Part shown: positions 19,829 through 33,490 of the stretch, piece after piece | Numbering within the stretch: the stretch's first letter is position 1 | How the letters are laid out: each line of letters opens with the position of its first letter | NCBI GenBank assembly: GCA_963585895.1 | Contig: OY757915.1 | Span: forward strand, 96,425,905 to 96,489,904 | Length of the DNA: 64,000 nucleotides | Direction: 5' to 3' | Source of the DNA: Sepioteuthis lessoniana | Lineage: Eukaryota; Mollusca; Cephalopoda; Myopsida; Loliginidae | Notes under the pieces: model-generated | Seen by the model: the letters and a program-made list of their open reading frames with translations, nothing else | The model's database searches: none | Told to the model about the DNA's origin: nothing | Translations under genes and position numbers: made by a program

Positions 19829-20412
19829 TATATATGCAAGACTTTATCACGATAAAGAAATCACCTGTGTTGTCGTTTAAGCTTCAGTTTAATTAATGGT
19901 TAATATTGGTGAATAAACATTACTGTTAAAGGGAAGTAACTTTCCAATTTTACTTTGATATGATTACTGATGATATTCTAGCAGTTATTAGTACACAGAT
20001 TCTACTTCTTTTTTTCTTTCATAGTACAGTAAACTTGTACAACAGAATAAGCATTTGGGCTTAACTCTTTCACTGTTCGAGGTAAATTAGAGGTGTCTAT
20101 TTACACGTTTTTACAAGATTTTTTTTCCTTTATTTCAAATGCAATTATGACCCTCAAATATGTCGCAGGAAACAATGGGAGCAAAACAGTAAAAAAATTA
20201 AATAAGTTCACTTGACCTGATTTAGGCTTATGTCAATATATATAAATTCATATTCATTACAATAAGATTAATTATAAACAAGATTTTGGCATTTTTTCAT
20301 CCTGTATCAGTTTTCTTAAAGTAACACAAATACACACATTTGTGTTTCACCTCCACTTATTTTTTTGTGTAAAATAATCATTTTCTGTCTGAATTTCTGA
20401 GATGAAGCTTGA

Positions 20413-20812
20413 TGATTTTTATCATTAAGGGTTTTCAGACCATTATCTTCATCTTTATTGTTATTTCCACAACGTTTCGGCTGATATATACTCCGGCCTT
20501 CTTCAGGTGTTTGTCGAACTTGGGAACCTACATGGAACTTCGAACTACGTCCTTTATTGAATCCACAGGAGTCACCTGTTCTGATTCCATTCGCTATAAC
20601 TGGGTACAGGTGTTAAGTATTCTTGTATTGTTACTCACCTGCAGTCAGGATTGAACTGGCAACCTCCAGATGATTGTCTCCCTAGAAGTATAGAGAACCA
20701 ATGCCTATAACAGTTACGCTATGTGTCCTGACTGCAGTACCTATAATAATACCTATAAATAACAATAAAGATGAAGATAATAGTCTGAAAACCCTTAATG
20801 ATAAAAATAATC
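20413..20812. repeat. Element with ~55-bp inverted terminal repeats
   Basis: The left end GATTTTTATCATTAAGGGTT and the right end AACCCTTAATGATAAAAATAATC belong to ~55-bp near-perfect inverted repeats around about 290 bp. The interior holds an inverted motif CAACGTTTCGGCTGATATAT..CCTTCTTCAG and a tRNA-like segment on the minus strand (GGTACTGCAGTCAGGACACA-TAGCGTAACTG with GGTTGCCAGTTCAATCCTGA). Confidence 0.82.
20474..20506 (-). other. Hammerhead-like core motif
   Basis: Minus strand CTGAAGA-A-GGC...GCC-GAAAC: a GGC/GCC stem with a loop of 14 between the boxes. Confidence 0.42.
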
Positions 20813-20990
20813 ATTTGCATAAGAATATTTTTAGGTGAAGAACATTTTGATTTGAAAATTTTACCAAAAATAAATTATTGTCCAGGGGGAATAAAAAAAA
20901 ATGTGTTCTTTTAGGATATAATTTCAAATAGTCTTTTCATGTTTACATCACTGTCGACACCTTCTTGGAATATCCCACAGATGAAAGGTG

Positions 20991-21279
20991 GAGGTGCCCA
21001 TGTTGTAATGGTTATCGTCGTAGGAAATGGACATGGCGACACGAGTTCATATCCTGGACGAGACTGATTGCATTTCACATAGCACTAATACCCTTGGGAA
21101 AGGTATGAATCCAATTATTCTTCCTCCAGCCATGGGTAAATAGTAGGACAGACTGGGTTCTTCAGCCTTGGTGAGGCAACTAGTCTAGGAGAAGGAAAAC
21201 TCTGAATTCAAACCTGTTAAACTCCGCTTAAAAATTGACCTTGTGTCATATCCTGCCCAAGCGGAGGGGTTGGTAAATA
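20991..21279 (+). repeat. SINE-B copy with target duplication
   Basis: tRNA-like head GAGGTGCCCATGTTGTAATG with B-box-like CGAGTTCATATCC, body CTTGGGAAAGGTATGAATCC, and 3' part CTTGTGTCATATCCTGCCCA...GGAGGGGTTGG ending TAAATA. It is flanked by an imperfect ~17-bp duplication (ATATCCCACAGATGAAA at 20970-20986 / ATATCCCGCAGATGAAA from 21282). Confidence 0.88.
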
Positions 21280-22173
21280 GGATATCCCGCAGATGAAAAA
21301 AAGTTGATATTTATATGGGAGTATCTTTATTAGAAAAGCAGAACTGTCATTACAGAAACCACCTGGGGAAGATTCCAATAATGTATTAACAAGGGTGGTG
21401 AGTAGATGGAAATTTTAAAATTATAATATAAAGGAACTCCCAGAGAAAGGGTAGTATTTTTTTTAAACACTGTATTTTAATAACATATTTAGTATCTACT
21501 AAATACAGGATGAAATATTTTTTTTAGAGGAATTACCATTCCAAACTTAAAACAAAACTCCAAATTATTTAATGTAATAACAGATTTATTAACTTTTGTG
21601 TAAAATCTTCTGCATTGCTTAAACAAAAAATTACTTTTTGCCTGAGAAGAGATTAAAAAACTTTGGATCACCATCTAAAAAACAAACCTCTGGTTTGTGT
21701 TGAGTTAGAAGAAATAAATTAAAGGATATTCTGTATTGACATATTTTAGAGTTAATTTTTCCCTGGTAGTTCTGGGCTCCTTGCTAATAATTTGCTATAA
21801 GACTTAAAAGTTCTGGGCTAATAATTCACTATAAGACTTAAAAGTTCAGGGCTAATAATTTGCTATAAGACTTAAAAGTTCAGGGTTAGTAATTTGCTAT
21901 AAGACTTAAAAGTCTAATATAAAATCTTGATAAAAATAATGAAAAATAATTATTCCATTTTGTTTAACAGTAGTGCTCATAAAAGTTTTTTTTAAAGCAA
22001 AGATATCTAGATTTTATCATTTCTAGTGGAATATTATACAAAATAGATATTATTTATTGCTAAACTCTACAGTATCCCAACAGAATGCAGTGTTTCTATT
22101 CTGTCTTGTTGGATTGTTGCTTTTTTACTTTTAAGTTCAATCCACATATGCATATAACTCTCCATATTCATAT

Positions 22174-22552
22174 TTTTGGTTGATTGATTTTAAGGACACA
22201 TAAACCTATCTGGGGTTATTCTATGCCAAGAGGTTAGGGAATCATGTTTGTTGTACATTCCTATTTACATTTTTAGTGTAGTTGTTTAAGATTTTTTTTT
22301 ACACATGATCCTATCAAATACAAATAATTTTTAAACAGATCTATTTGAGTCCCTAACAGGTACTAACACTACAGGTCAGAGTGGACCTGGGAGTAATGGC
22401 ATTAAAAGGGTACTTTATACTCTCCAGAACTGGAGCCTTGGTATCAGATGCCTACCCAGGAGATTCATTTTTATGCATGTGTCTGTTGGTGGGAGGTGAG
22501 GGTTACCCCTCAGTAGAGGATACAGTTGGTGTATTCAAAGACCGGCTGAAAG
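22174..22552 (-). repeat. R1 partial copy
   Basis: The degenerate tail TTTTAAGGACACATAAACCT is followed by GTCCCTAACAGGTACTAACA, CAGAGTGGACCTGGGAGTAA and ACAGTTGGTGTATTC. Confidence 0.7.
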
Positions 22553-22730
22553 GAGAAACATTTTTTTGGTCATGGAGTTTCAATGCTGTAGAGTTTGGTA
22601 ATAAGTAATGCCTAATAATATCAGTTTTGATTGTATAACGTTCCATTAAAAAATATAAAATCTTGTTTTTTTTGGTTTAGAAGAAAATTAATTTTTAAGC
22701 TGTAGGTAAAGGTGAACTTATTCATTGGTG

Positions 22731-22774
<44 letters not shown>

Positions 22775-22849
22775 TGCACACACAGAGTCTGATGGGTAAA
22801 TTATTTTAATTTTAAATTATTAATTTTGTGCATGCACTTTGTTTCAGAT

Positions 22850-23215
22850 TTTGTACTTGGAGAAGACTGTACTGTTCTACATAGAGACATTAGCTGCTGA
22901 AAGACACTTTGTCTGGTATATAATATTGTACCATACCACACAAGCAGGAGAGCTCTAACTCTCCAGATTGTGATCCCCTTGTGCAGGATGTGATTGAGAA
23001 ACAGACCCACAAATTCCATGTAACACCAAAGATGAAGTGAAGGCAAAGATAATGACTATTTACTAATTCAAAGAAGATACTGTTGGAAAAGCCAGCAGAA
23101 TATTCTAAAGTCATCTGGAGGTTGTGGTTAAAGCTAATGATGATTCCTCTGAATAAATTTAATCTATAACATTTCAAGATATTTCCATGAAATTTTGGTA
23201 AATACATCTCATAAA
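22850..23215 (+). pseudogene. mariner-like transposase relic, 3' part
   Basis: VPYHTSR near 22930, then CNTKDEVKAKIMTIY near 23020-23065 and a tail AAATTTAATCTATAACATTT-CAAGATATTT that matches 47350-47385. Stops and frameshifts throughout. Confidence 0.72.
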
Positions 23216-23281
23216 GTAAGTGTTATCAGTGTTATTTTAATTTTTGCTTAATTTAGACAAAAATTTATAAATTGTACCTTT

Positions 23282-23395
<114 letters not shown>

Positions 23396-23475
23396 GGAGA
23401 GCGGGGGGGGGGTATGTGTTCATTCCAAATTCAGTGATTTGAACAGTGCTGAAAAACAAATGTAAAATATAAAGT

Positions 23476-23655
23476 TGGCGACCTGAAGGCTCCCTTTTCA
23501 ATAACTACTACACTGAGGTGTAGGGGAGGGCGCAACTCCTTTCCCTGGATTGATTCACTTTACCCTTGATCCATACATTATAATGCTGAGTATTAAGCAA
23601 GGAGGGATCATGTACCATTTTTTGAGTCTTTGGTATGACCTGACCTGGGATTGAA
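23476..23655 (-). repeat. SINE-C copy, head truncated
   Basis: ACCTGAAGGCTCCCTTTTCA...TGACCTGACCTGGGATTGAA; the head is cut off after the B box. Confidence 0.75.
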
Positions 23656-24270
23656 GCAAATATAGAATGGGCTTTTGTGATTTCACTATGTCAGTAATAC
23701 CCTTTGTAAATCAGTGAAGATAACCCAAAGTTTTTTGGACCTTATTTTTCTGATGCAAGTATCACTGGGGAACAAGAAAAGGTTGGTAAATAAGTCATCA
23801 AAATTTTTTTATAACTAAATCCAATTGGTCTCCATTTTGAAAAATTTACCTTACTGTAAAAAATAATCATAAATAATTTACAAGCAGAAATGTTAGTTCA
23901 TTTCTAAAATCCAATGTGACTTAGAGGGCATCCTGTAAGAAGTTGATGTAAAAGTTTCCAGCATTATTTTTGACAAAATCTTTTATTCATATAAATTCAT
24001 AGCATCATTATTCAGTCATCAAAGTATTTTCTCTGGCTTTCTATGATGCTACCCCACCTTTCAGTTATTAGGTAGATGTAAAATGATTGATTTTAATGGT
24101 ATCTCAGCTCAGTTTTTTTTTTCTGAAGAGCTTTTAGTATAGTTATATATCAAGTATTCCTATCTAATACAAATTTACAAGCAATTATTTGGTTTCAAGT
24201 TGTTATTTCTATTTGATAATAATCATCTCTTTGTAAATTGTTTTATGGTTTCAAGTAACTAATAGTAATA

Positions 24271-24528
24271 ATCCTGTGGTGTAATGGTTATTGTCGTAGG
24301 AAATGGACACGGTGACACGAGTTCAAATCCTGGACGAGACTGATTGGGAAAGGTATGAATCCAATTATTCTCCCTCCAGCTATGGGTAAATAGTAGGGCA
24401 GACTAGGTTCTTCAGCATTGGTGAGGCAACTAGTCTAGAAGGAAAACTGAATTCAAACTAGTTAAACTTCGCTTAAAAATTGACTTTGTGTCATATCCTG
24501 CCCGAGCGGAGGGGTTGGGTAAATAATA
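24271..24528 (+). repeat. SINE-B copy with target duplication
   Basis: Same family. It lacks the outermost head bases and a short stretch of the body. Flanking duplication TAATAGTAATAATCC lies on both sides. Confidence 0.86.
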
Positions 24529-24579
24529 GTAATAATCCTTAATCACTTATAGCTTCAAGTAACTATTCTTAAAATAAAT

Positions 24580-24835
24580 AATTTACAGTTAGGTGGTATC
24601 AAGTATTCCTATTTAATACTAATAATTTTCAAAAAGATCATAGATGGGACCTGAACAGGTACTGCTAGTCCAAGACAGAGTGAACGTGGGAGTAATGACA
24701 ATGAAGGGGCACTCTACACTCCCCAGAGCTGAAACCTCACCATCAAACCAACCCAGGATATTTCTTTTTGTGCAGAGGTTTTACCCCCCTCAAGAGGAGA
24801 TACAGTCAATGTAATCCAAGCCCTATCAACAGGGT
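24580..24835 (-). repeat. R1 partial copy
   Basis: Keeps only the conserved block (ATAGATGGGACCTGAACAGG, GTGGGAGTAATGACAATGAA, CAGTCAATGTAATCC). Confidence 0.65.
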
Positions 24836-25397
24836 GAGATGTAAAAAAATTATAGCATTTTTTCTTTTTATGAAAGAAAACAGGTTCAGAGCTTTCATTA
24901 TTTAGTCATTAAAGTATTTTCTATGTTTTCTTTTTTTATTCTCTTTCTTAGGAAAAAAAAAAAAAAAAAAAGAAGAAAAAAAGAGGCCTTAGGCCACTTT
25001 TAATGTAAAATGTATATTCTGTCATGAAAGAATGATTCCAGTCTTTATTTTTCAAGGAGTTTTGATATTTTGTACAAATTTAAACTACTGACCAAACAAG
25101 AAGTGTTATGTAAAGTGAAAAAAAAGTGAAGTTGACAAATCTTGAATGCATGTCCAGTATGGAAGAATTTCTTATTCTAGCCCTATTATCAGTGGCAACG
25201 TGAAGATTGGCAGTGTCGTGCAGCAGTAATATTAGTTAACTTTTATCATAAAAAAAGAAAAAAGTTTTTAATGATTCTCTTTCAATGCATCTGTCAAATG
25301 AATTGATTTATTCACCTCTAATTTTTTTTTTCCAAGATCTTTATGGTGTCTTCTGTCAAATATTTCTCCACTTGCCTAATTTTGGGAGGTTCTCAAA

Positions 25398-25465
25398 TTG
25401 GTTGGTTAATTGGTTATTTTATTCAATGGCATATCAACCATTGTAGGATATTTAATGCCAAATTT
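25398..25465 (-). repeat. LINE/SINE-A/R1 shared 3' tail fragment
   Basis: TTCAATGGCATATCAACCAT then TGTAGGATATTTAATGCCAA: only the shared tail, in reverse orientation. Confidence 0.65.
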
Positions 25466-26167
25466 CTTTTTTGTATATGATTTCCTGTTTATTAATATAT
25501 TGGTAGAAATAATTAATCTCAACAGAATTTACCCTCAGACACCATCTTCTAGCAAATAAGGGATAAAAAGGGTTGGGCGTTTGTTTGCCATAAGAGTAAT
25601 TTGTACAATATAGGGCTTGACATGACCAGTCGATTGATTGGATTAGGCTTCTTTGAGTGCCCGCCCAACCCAAGTAAAGGCTGAACTGCTTATTAGCTGG
25701 ATCATGAACAGTTCAGCCACCGGGATCCTGTCCTGAGAAATTTGAGTTACCAGCCATGGCCAACAAATGGTCTCCTTGCAGAAGTGCAGTTGATATGTTC
25801 TATAGTTTGATCTGAAATGGAAAATTTCTTTTACATTTTGTAATTCCTAACAAGTGCTTGTATCTGTCATTACCATAAACGTCTTGCAATTTATTATTAA
25901 AATGGCACTATAACAATTATCTGACATTATACAAAAGACAGTACTTTTCACTAACAAAATATGTACATTTGTATTACAATGATCTGATTTTTCTATCTAT
26001 ACTGGATATTATCTCTTCAGATCAAACACTGTGTTTAACACTGATGGAATTGCTTTCTGCTAACTTCATCTATCCTCACTAAGGAGCATTGTAAACAAAT
26101 TAGTGAATATTGGTTTGCAGAAGATCCAATAAGCTCTAACAACATGCTGCTAAAGAATGGTATTTTG

Positions 26168-26209
<42 letters not shown>

Positions 26210-27045
26210 AAGATTAAAAATAAAGCTATTTTCAATCCAATTTGTAACTTAAAATTGTAATGTCAGCATGTCTAACCAAGGGAGATAACTCCAGATGTAC
26301 TTTTTCCCTCCAGTTTTAAGTTTCAATTTTTGTGGTTACATGTTCTAAAAGTGAAGTATTGCTTGGAAACAATCATCTAGAAATTTTAGAATTAAATAAC
26401 ATCATAATGAAAAGGCTAAAAAACAAAGTGTATAAATGTAATAAGTAATATGATTAATTTGGTAATTAAAAAGTAGAAAAGAAAATGACATTAATATTGA
26501 AAAAGAAATGAAGAGATTATTAACTGCTTCAACATAAAATAATGATATCCATAAAAATGATGATACTGTTAAAATAAAGGTATCACCAGTTGCTTTTTTT
26601 TTTTTATATCATGATTCTTTTCAGATTTGGGCACAAGTAACATTGTATGGTCCTGCTCATAAAAATTCAAGAATTTCACTTGCTTTCAACTATGAATTTT
26701 CTCTACTCAAGCAAATTTGTTTGCTTTGGTTTGTTTAATGATATATTAACTTATGGGGAAAAGGCCAAAATTTGAATAGTTTGTAAATGTTTAATTTTAA
26801 TCATAACTATTATCAATTTTCCATCATTTTTTTTGTTTTATTGATGGCCTTTTTTTCTCTATCATTTGTTTACACACATTTATATAGTATCAAGTATTCC
26901 TAACACTAATAATCTAAACGATATACTTAAACTATTCTTATTTAATATCATTTGTTTGCATAGTTATATAGTCTCATTTCTAATAATGATTTTTTAAAAT
27001 ATCATTCCAGATTTAGGGATAAAATCTGGTAAATAAGTGGATGCC

Positions 27046-27099
<54 letters not shown>

Positions 27100-27115
27100 T
27101 ATAGGCTATGTTTCT

Positions 27116-27152
<37 letters not shown>

Positions 27153-27432
27153 TCTTTTCTTTTGCAGGAGATGAGAGATTAGTCCCTAAAAAATTGATCA
27201 CAATTAAATTCAGAAGAGTTGCCCCCAATAAGTTCAAAACTAAGCAAAACTGTAGTGACAAAAAACAAAATCACAAAAAATTTTATATAAAATAAAGACA
27301 AGAAAAGTACTTTATTATTTCAACTCAGTTTTATTCAGATTTTTTAAAATTTTTATTAATAATTATTATATGTTAGAATGAAATTATGTACATATGTATA
27401 TGACAGTGTAGAGATGCTTGCATTTCTGTATG

Positions 27433-27436
<4 letters not shown>

Positions 27437-27521
<85 letters not shown>
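27437..27521. repeat. Long (TA)n microsatellite
   Basis: About 42 uninterrupted TA units, the longest in the window. Confidence 0.95.
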
Positions 27522-27523
<2 letters not shown>

Positions 27524-30321
27524 TTTTATTTCAAAATATGAACACACCCAAAAAACGTGTATGTTATAGTGTATCTACAATTGTCTGCTTCTTCATTTAT
27601 AGATCTGAACAGCAATAGGAGGAGTGGGAGGGAGTAAAAGAAAAGAACAAGAATCAAGTAGAGAGAAAGAGAGAGGCTCCAGTGTCCAAGAAGAGAGAAA
27701 AAAAATGTTGAGTGAATTAAATTTGATGGTTAAAATTTCAATTAAAAGAACCTTAATCTAAAAATTTTAAAATTAAGAATTGTTTTTTTTTTCAAATTAA
27801 AAATTTTTCTAATCAAAATTTTAATCTAAGTTTCAGATGGAGAGAACAGTGGGATTGGGATACAGACAAGTCCATTAATAATAATAATAATAAAGAGGAG
27901 GTGGAGGGAAGGAGTCCTTTTGCTTTTCTTTACAAATGTTAGTTCCATAGATAAGAGCTTCTAACCTTAATCATCAGGTTTTACTTGTATTTTTTTCTTT
28001 TTAACTTTAACAAAAACGTAGAAAGCTTTGAAATAAAATAAAAAATGAAATAAAGTAGGGGAAAAAAAAGAAAAAGAAAAGAATGGAATTATTGGAGATA
28101 AAATCCTTCCAACACTAAGGATTCATTTTTTTTTCTGGCCATCAATTGTTGTGTTTGAGGTAAAATTCAGTATTTTGAGATGTACAGTTAAGTCTGAATG
28201 AGTAATTTTAGTACTAGACTGATCCATCATTATAAAAAAAGGAGTGGGGTGGAGGAGGAGAAATAAACTGTAGATAGCATTGGCACCACTTGGCATATGT
28301 ACAGGAATTTAGGAAAGGGGACCTAAAATTTATGAATATCAAAGTAATAAACCATCTTTACAAAATCAGTGATGGTCACCATTGTTTGGTGTTTATCAAG
28401 TGGAGCATCTTTAATATTTACATTAATGTGTGGCGGGGTGGGTGGGTAGTGGAGGTGTAATTTTTTTGGTGTGTGGGAGACAGAATTGGGAGGTGTAATT
28501 TGTATTGATATTCTATTGCTGAAGCATCATTAGCATTCAGTCCAACCAACCCCAAAGAAAATACAAAGTGAAAACTTGGGGTTTAAGGGGAAAGCAGGAG
28601 GGGTAATTTTAGATTTTGACCAAATAACTGAATTGGACTTATCTCACCAAATTAATTTTGAGGAGAATCTTTAAAAACATTTTGTTTTGACAGAGTTTGG
28701 AAAATGTTTAAAGTTTACTAAGCCAATCCAAAATTTTTCTTCTTTTGACAATTCAATTTCTTAGATTGGTATTTAGATGGTTAAAACATACAAACCTCTC
28801 TTTTCATACAGATAATACATCTGAAGAAGACCATAGAATGGAACAGTCAAAATGTTATTACAATATCAGATACAAAGAAAAGTGAATTGTCCTAAGAAAT
28901 TGAGAAAAAAAAATGTTAATGACTTTTCTCAAAGTTATAGACAATACATTTCTAAGTTCAATTTTCCTACAAGTTATTTATCTATGTTTGCTTTTTAGCC
29001 ATTTTTATTTGGCCGATCAAAAGCTTAGCCACCAAGGTTTTTAGAATCTTAGTTACTGTTGCATCAGAAGCAGAAATATTACTTTTAATTTATTATCTAA
29101 AACCACTGTCCCACAATAATTGTTACATCAAGTGTATGAAATTAATAAGTAAATGCAACTACTATTATGGAACAGAAGAAAGATTCTAATCTTCCATTAC
29201 TTTTCTTACCTATTTGTAATTTCTTCAACACCTTTTCTAAATATTATAGGGTGGGTGTTCAAATATTCATATATCGATGCTCTAAACTTTAAAATGAAAC
29301 TTTAAAGTTGCCAGTTAATTTAGTAAAGAACCAAGGGTTCCACCATCTTAATATTACTTCCTGTCCCCTACAAAGATACAAAGTGACTATCCTGAATTTA
29401 AATTTAACTGTTTGACAAATTTTATGTTCATGCTTAAATGTAGGTGTTGTGTTTTGTGAGTTCATGGAAAGAAAAAAAAGTTTGAAAACTTGGTTGGTAT
29501 ATAAAAGAAGGCGGAAGATGATTATCTATCATAGGCAGTGTGTTTTTCTTTGGATTAAACAACCCAAATATGGTTTTGGAAACGAAAAAAAAAAAAAAAA
29601 AAAAAAAAAAAAGAAAAGAAAATGCAAGATATATATATATATATATATATATATCTCACCAGATAGATAAGTGTTTGGCAGTGGCTTGGTGAAAGCATTA
29701 TTATTAAAAAAAAAAAAAAAAAAAAAAAATACACACTACTAAATAAATTATCAAATACACCCCAAAACAAACAGAAGCAAAACTTTGTAAAATGAGTATG
29801 GGTGGGGAGTGGGAAGTGTCAGAAATCAATAAATAGATAAAAATAAAATTTTTAAAAATTCATTTTTTTTTTTTTTTTTTTTAATACAATTTATTTCCTT
29901 TTATTACATATGATAATGTTGAAAGCTGGGTGGTGATAAAACAGAGGGAGGGAGGGGGGGAAGTATAAAACAATTTTTTTTTTTATTTCTTCAAATTAGA
30001 TATGACAATATGCCATATTTAAGTAAAATTATTATTACTATTATTAATAATTCTCTTTTCAGAGGGCTAAACTTGATAAAGAAAATGAAAGATTGTCATT
30101 TGTATCTGACTTTCCATTCTGATAATATGCTTTTGTAAAATTTGACAAGGTTTTCTCAAAGAGAGAAATACTCAACCAAATACCAGTACATTTAATAGTG
30201 CTATTTCTGTCCCTAATAGTTGTTACATTTACATCTAGATTTCATACACTAAATGTAACGCTATTATGAGACAGTATTATAGACAATATAACAAATGTTT
30301 CTTTAAGCAGTTTGAGAATGG

Positions 30322-30490
30322 AGATGCTGACAGTGCAATGGTTATTGATGCATAAAATAGAATTGGTGTATAGCATTTAAATTATGATTGAGACTATTTC
30401 TGTTTACTTTCTACCAATGGCTTTGAGAAAGGTATGAATCTATTTTTCCTATTCCCCACAACAATAGGTAAAATAGTAAAGCAGCCTTGA
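30322..30490 (+). repeat. SINE-B fragment
   Basis: Head GATGCTGACAGTGCAATGGT and body GAGAAAGGTATGAATCTATT; the 3' part is absent. Confidence 0.6.
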
Positions 30491-30631
30491 TTACTAATAA
30501 TTTACTTACCATTTCAAGAGAGATTCAAGTGTATAGAAGAAAAAAAAGTTTAATTTTTGCCATTTCCCAGGAACCATAATATTTCCAATTTTTTTTTGTA
30601 TTTGGATAATGCATATATTCAGGCATTGATA

Positions 30632-30725
30632 TTTACTAAGCTTAGCTAGTACAACAAAAGCACCCAGTAAGAACTGAGCTCACTCTATGGTCTTCAAAAC
30701 TAGCTAGCTGATCATTATTATATAA
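30632..30725 (-). repeat. SINE-D degenerate copy
   Basis: TTACTAAGCTTAGCTAGTAC, GCACCCAGTAAGAACTGAGC and AGCTGATCATTATTATA: a diverged complement of the same head. Confidence 0.45.
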
Positions 30726-32738
30726 CAATCACAAGTATTTTTCCAAGTCTCTTATAAATCAATATTTGATTATGGAAACAAACTATTCAAATGGCATAAA
30801 AAGAATCCACTAAAACAGTTTATTCATGTCTGTTCCAAAATCATTTTTCTTTTATACTAGCTACAATGTTAGGAGTTTGAAATCTTTATGAAAATATTGT
30901 TTATCCTTTCAAATCGACTTAGATACTGTGCTTATGTCCTTGAAAAAGCATGAACCTAGTTCACCCTTTAGCTACAGGGCAGTTGGAGCCTTTTAGCCTA
31001 GTAAAAGGGGCAATCTATTTTGGGCATTTAAGTCAAAAATCATTCTTTACTGCTGGTACCTGTTACTTAGTCAAGTGAAACAATGCCATTGATTCCAGAT
31101 CAGCATTGATAGGTAAAGATATATACATTCTAGTACTGAAGTAATAGGATAGTCAATAACATACACACTTGAGGGAAAGAAAAAAAAGATAAGATATCTT
31201 ATACTTATTTCTACCCACATTCTGCATCTGTATATAGAATTATATTTGAGTACCTTTTTTTCTAAATTCTTAAAAATTTATCCCAGCAGGGAAGACAAAT
31301 CTCACAAGAAATAAAGGATTAAAGTAATAATTGAATCTTTCAAAGATGGCAGTAAATAGAAGTGGAGTGTGCAGTCGAATAGAAATACAATGAACACTAT
31401 CAAAAAGCTAAGAAAAAAAATATAAAGATTTAAAATAAAAAGGATAAAAAAAACCAAAAACAAAAAACCCAAAACAACCCCATTCAATTAAGAATAAAAG
31501 AAATGGAAAATATACAATCCATGAGGAAAAGAAAAAAAAAAGTATTTTTCTTGAAAGTGACAGATGCAATACAAGAGAATCTTTTAGATTGTTTGGAAAG
31601 TAATAACCCATTTAAATGTGTAATGGGCTATCATTTTCCCCAAACAATCAAAGACTTTAAAAAGAAAAGTGGTAGTTAAGAAAACATGTTAAATGTCAAA
31701 TTTTTGGAATTTAAAAAAAAATTTGGCTTGAAAATTGAAAGAAACAATTTCTCATCTCTTGACAAATTGAGAGAGGAGATTAATTATATTTGAGTACCAT
31801 TCCTATGATCAAGCAGGATCCCTTCTCTAGACAAACAAAATATTTTGAAATTTCATTTTTATTATAAAAACTGCAAATTATTTCTAATGTTAAACATACT
31901 GCCCTGTAACTTAGAGTTTGTGCTAGGTTTCAGAAATTCTTATAACCTTGAAAATATTTATAAAATTTAGAAATAGTTAAAGCCTAGACAGAATGGCACT
32001 ATTGCAAGTTGGAAAATATATTTTGAGGAATAATAACTTTGAATAAAATGCCTGTTAGGTTTTTAATTGAGGAACAATTTAAAAAATTTTTAAAAACTTT
32101 TATCAAAATGGCAGTATAAGTATCAACATTTACAAAAAGTTTAGTCTAGTACAAAGCAGGTAAATGTGGGTAGAAAGATGATGTTACACCATTCTTTCGT
32201 ACAAGAGGATGTTTCAATTTGAAAACTTGGCTTTTTACCTGGACGTGAACCCATGTCAAAATTTAGCAAATGGGTTCCACAAAATCCAACTTGTTTTCAA
32301 CTTAATCAGCAAGTCAACATGTTTGTCATTAAGGACAATCTATTTCTTTCAAACTGTTTCTGGAAAAAGATTGTCACTAGCAGTGAAAGAGAATGGTCAT
32401 GACCCAAATGAGAAAGCTTGGGTTTGTATCAAAACCAGGATCACACCCTGAAAAGATTATGTTCTATATTTGGTGAGGTATGAAGGGTGTTGTGAATCAT
32501 GCAGAGTTATATTGTAATGAAATAGTCAATTCTGAGGGTTATTGTTGTCAGTTGGAAGCATTGCAAAAGTGTTGAAAATGTGATCAGATAAGTGTGTTTT
32601 GCATGCAATGTCATATTACAAAATACACAGGAAAAGATTTTGGTTTTAAACATGAAAGTTTTACCTATTCTACACAACTCTCAACCTTTCTCCATTGAAT
32701 CATCTTTTCAGATCTTTACAGCTTTTCCGGGAAAGGAT

Positions 32739-32905
32739 TTGGTTTCTATGTTAAATGGCATATCAACATTCAGGGGGTTATTTAATGTCAGAGCCATCTT
32801 TGAAGGACAGTAGTGGTACTATTTAACCCATGGCTGGGAGGATAAGGGGGTTCAAATCTTTCTGAAGGGTATTAGCCACTATGCTATGGGGAGCCCAACC
32901 TCCTG
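32739..32905 (-). repeat. SINE-A copy 4, partly deleted
   Basis: Reverse orientation: the tail (TTAAATGGCATATCAACATT) comes first, then the body (AGTAGTGGTACTATTTAACC) and a piece of the head (CCACTATGCTATGGGGA). Part of the middle is missing. Confidence 0.7.
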
Positions 32906-32956
32906 GATAGGAATTGGTGTCCAAAGCAATAAACTGCCTGTATAATAGGATTATGG

Positions 32957-32987
<31 letters not shown>

Positions 32988-33269
32988 GACTGGGGACCCA
33001 TTACCTTGCTTGAATTTGTAAATTGCTTTTAATTCAATTATGTAAATTGCAAAAGTGATATTTTCTTTTTAGCCCAATATTTAACCTACGTTTTCTCATG
33101 TACATATAAATACAAGTTGCAATCAAGAAGTATTAAGACTTAAGCCATAAAATTTTAAAATTTGAATCAAGATGTGTGCTTAGCTGAGCAACTTTTATAA
33201 TAAAAATGATGAGGTCTAGATTATGTCATGATGGCATTGATTATGTCAGTATGAACTTGAAAAAGAAAA

Positions 33270-33490
33270 TGAAGCCAGTCTCAATAGTTTTATAAACAAA
33301 ATGCTTTTGGCAAAATCCACAATTGTACAAGTGCAGCACCCTTCACACTCAACCAGACCCAATGACATTTCACTTGGAATAAGTGCGTTGATTGCCAAAG
33401 GAAGCATTTTGAAGAAAATTATGGTTTCATTCATTGTTCATTTTTGACTTGGTAAATACAGCCTCAATCTTAATACTTTCTGAATACATC
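33270..33490 (+). pseudogene. Probable mariner 3'-end relic
   Basis: The broken frame contains KCVDCQRKHFEENY, resembling the C-terminal KC..-GDYFEKN pattern of mariner transposases, followed by a segment also seen at 3605-3700 and 12275-12370 (TTGGTAAATACAGCCTCAAT, CTTAATACTTTCTGAATACA). These are probably three 3' ends of one family. Confidence 0.42.

Larger units (their letters stand above)
27600..32738. other. AT-rich DNA with homopolymers, no gene recognised
   Basis: Only degenerate SINE-B and SINE-D fragments (30322-30725), poly(A)/poly(T) tracts, and a weak CTGAAGA motif at 28821 are visible. It could be TAF4 downstream sequence. There is no coding similarity on either strand. Confidence 0.45.

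Noticed and set aside
27041..27618. Frames of alternating Tyr-Ile or Ile-Tyr
   Set aside because: Translations of (TA)n and poly(A) tracts.
32209..32451. An 80-codon frame near 32.2 kb
   Set aside because: Unrecognised sequence without splice signals that fit or similarity; consistent with a chance frame in AT-rich DNA.
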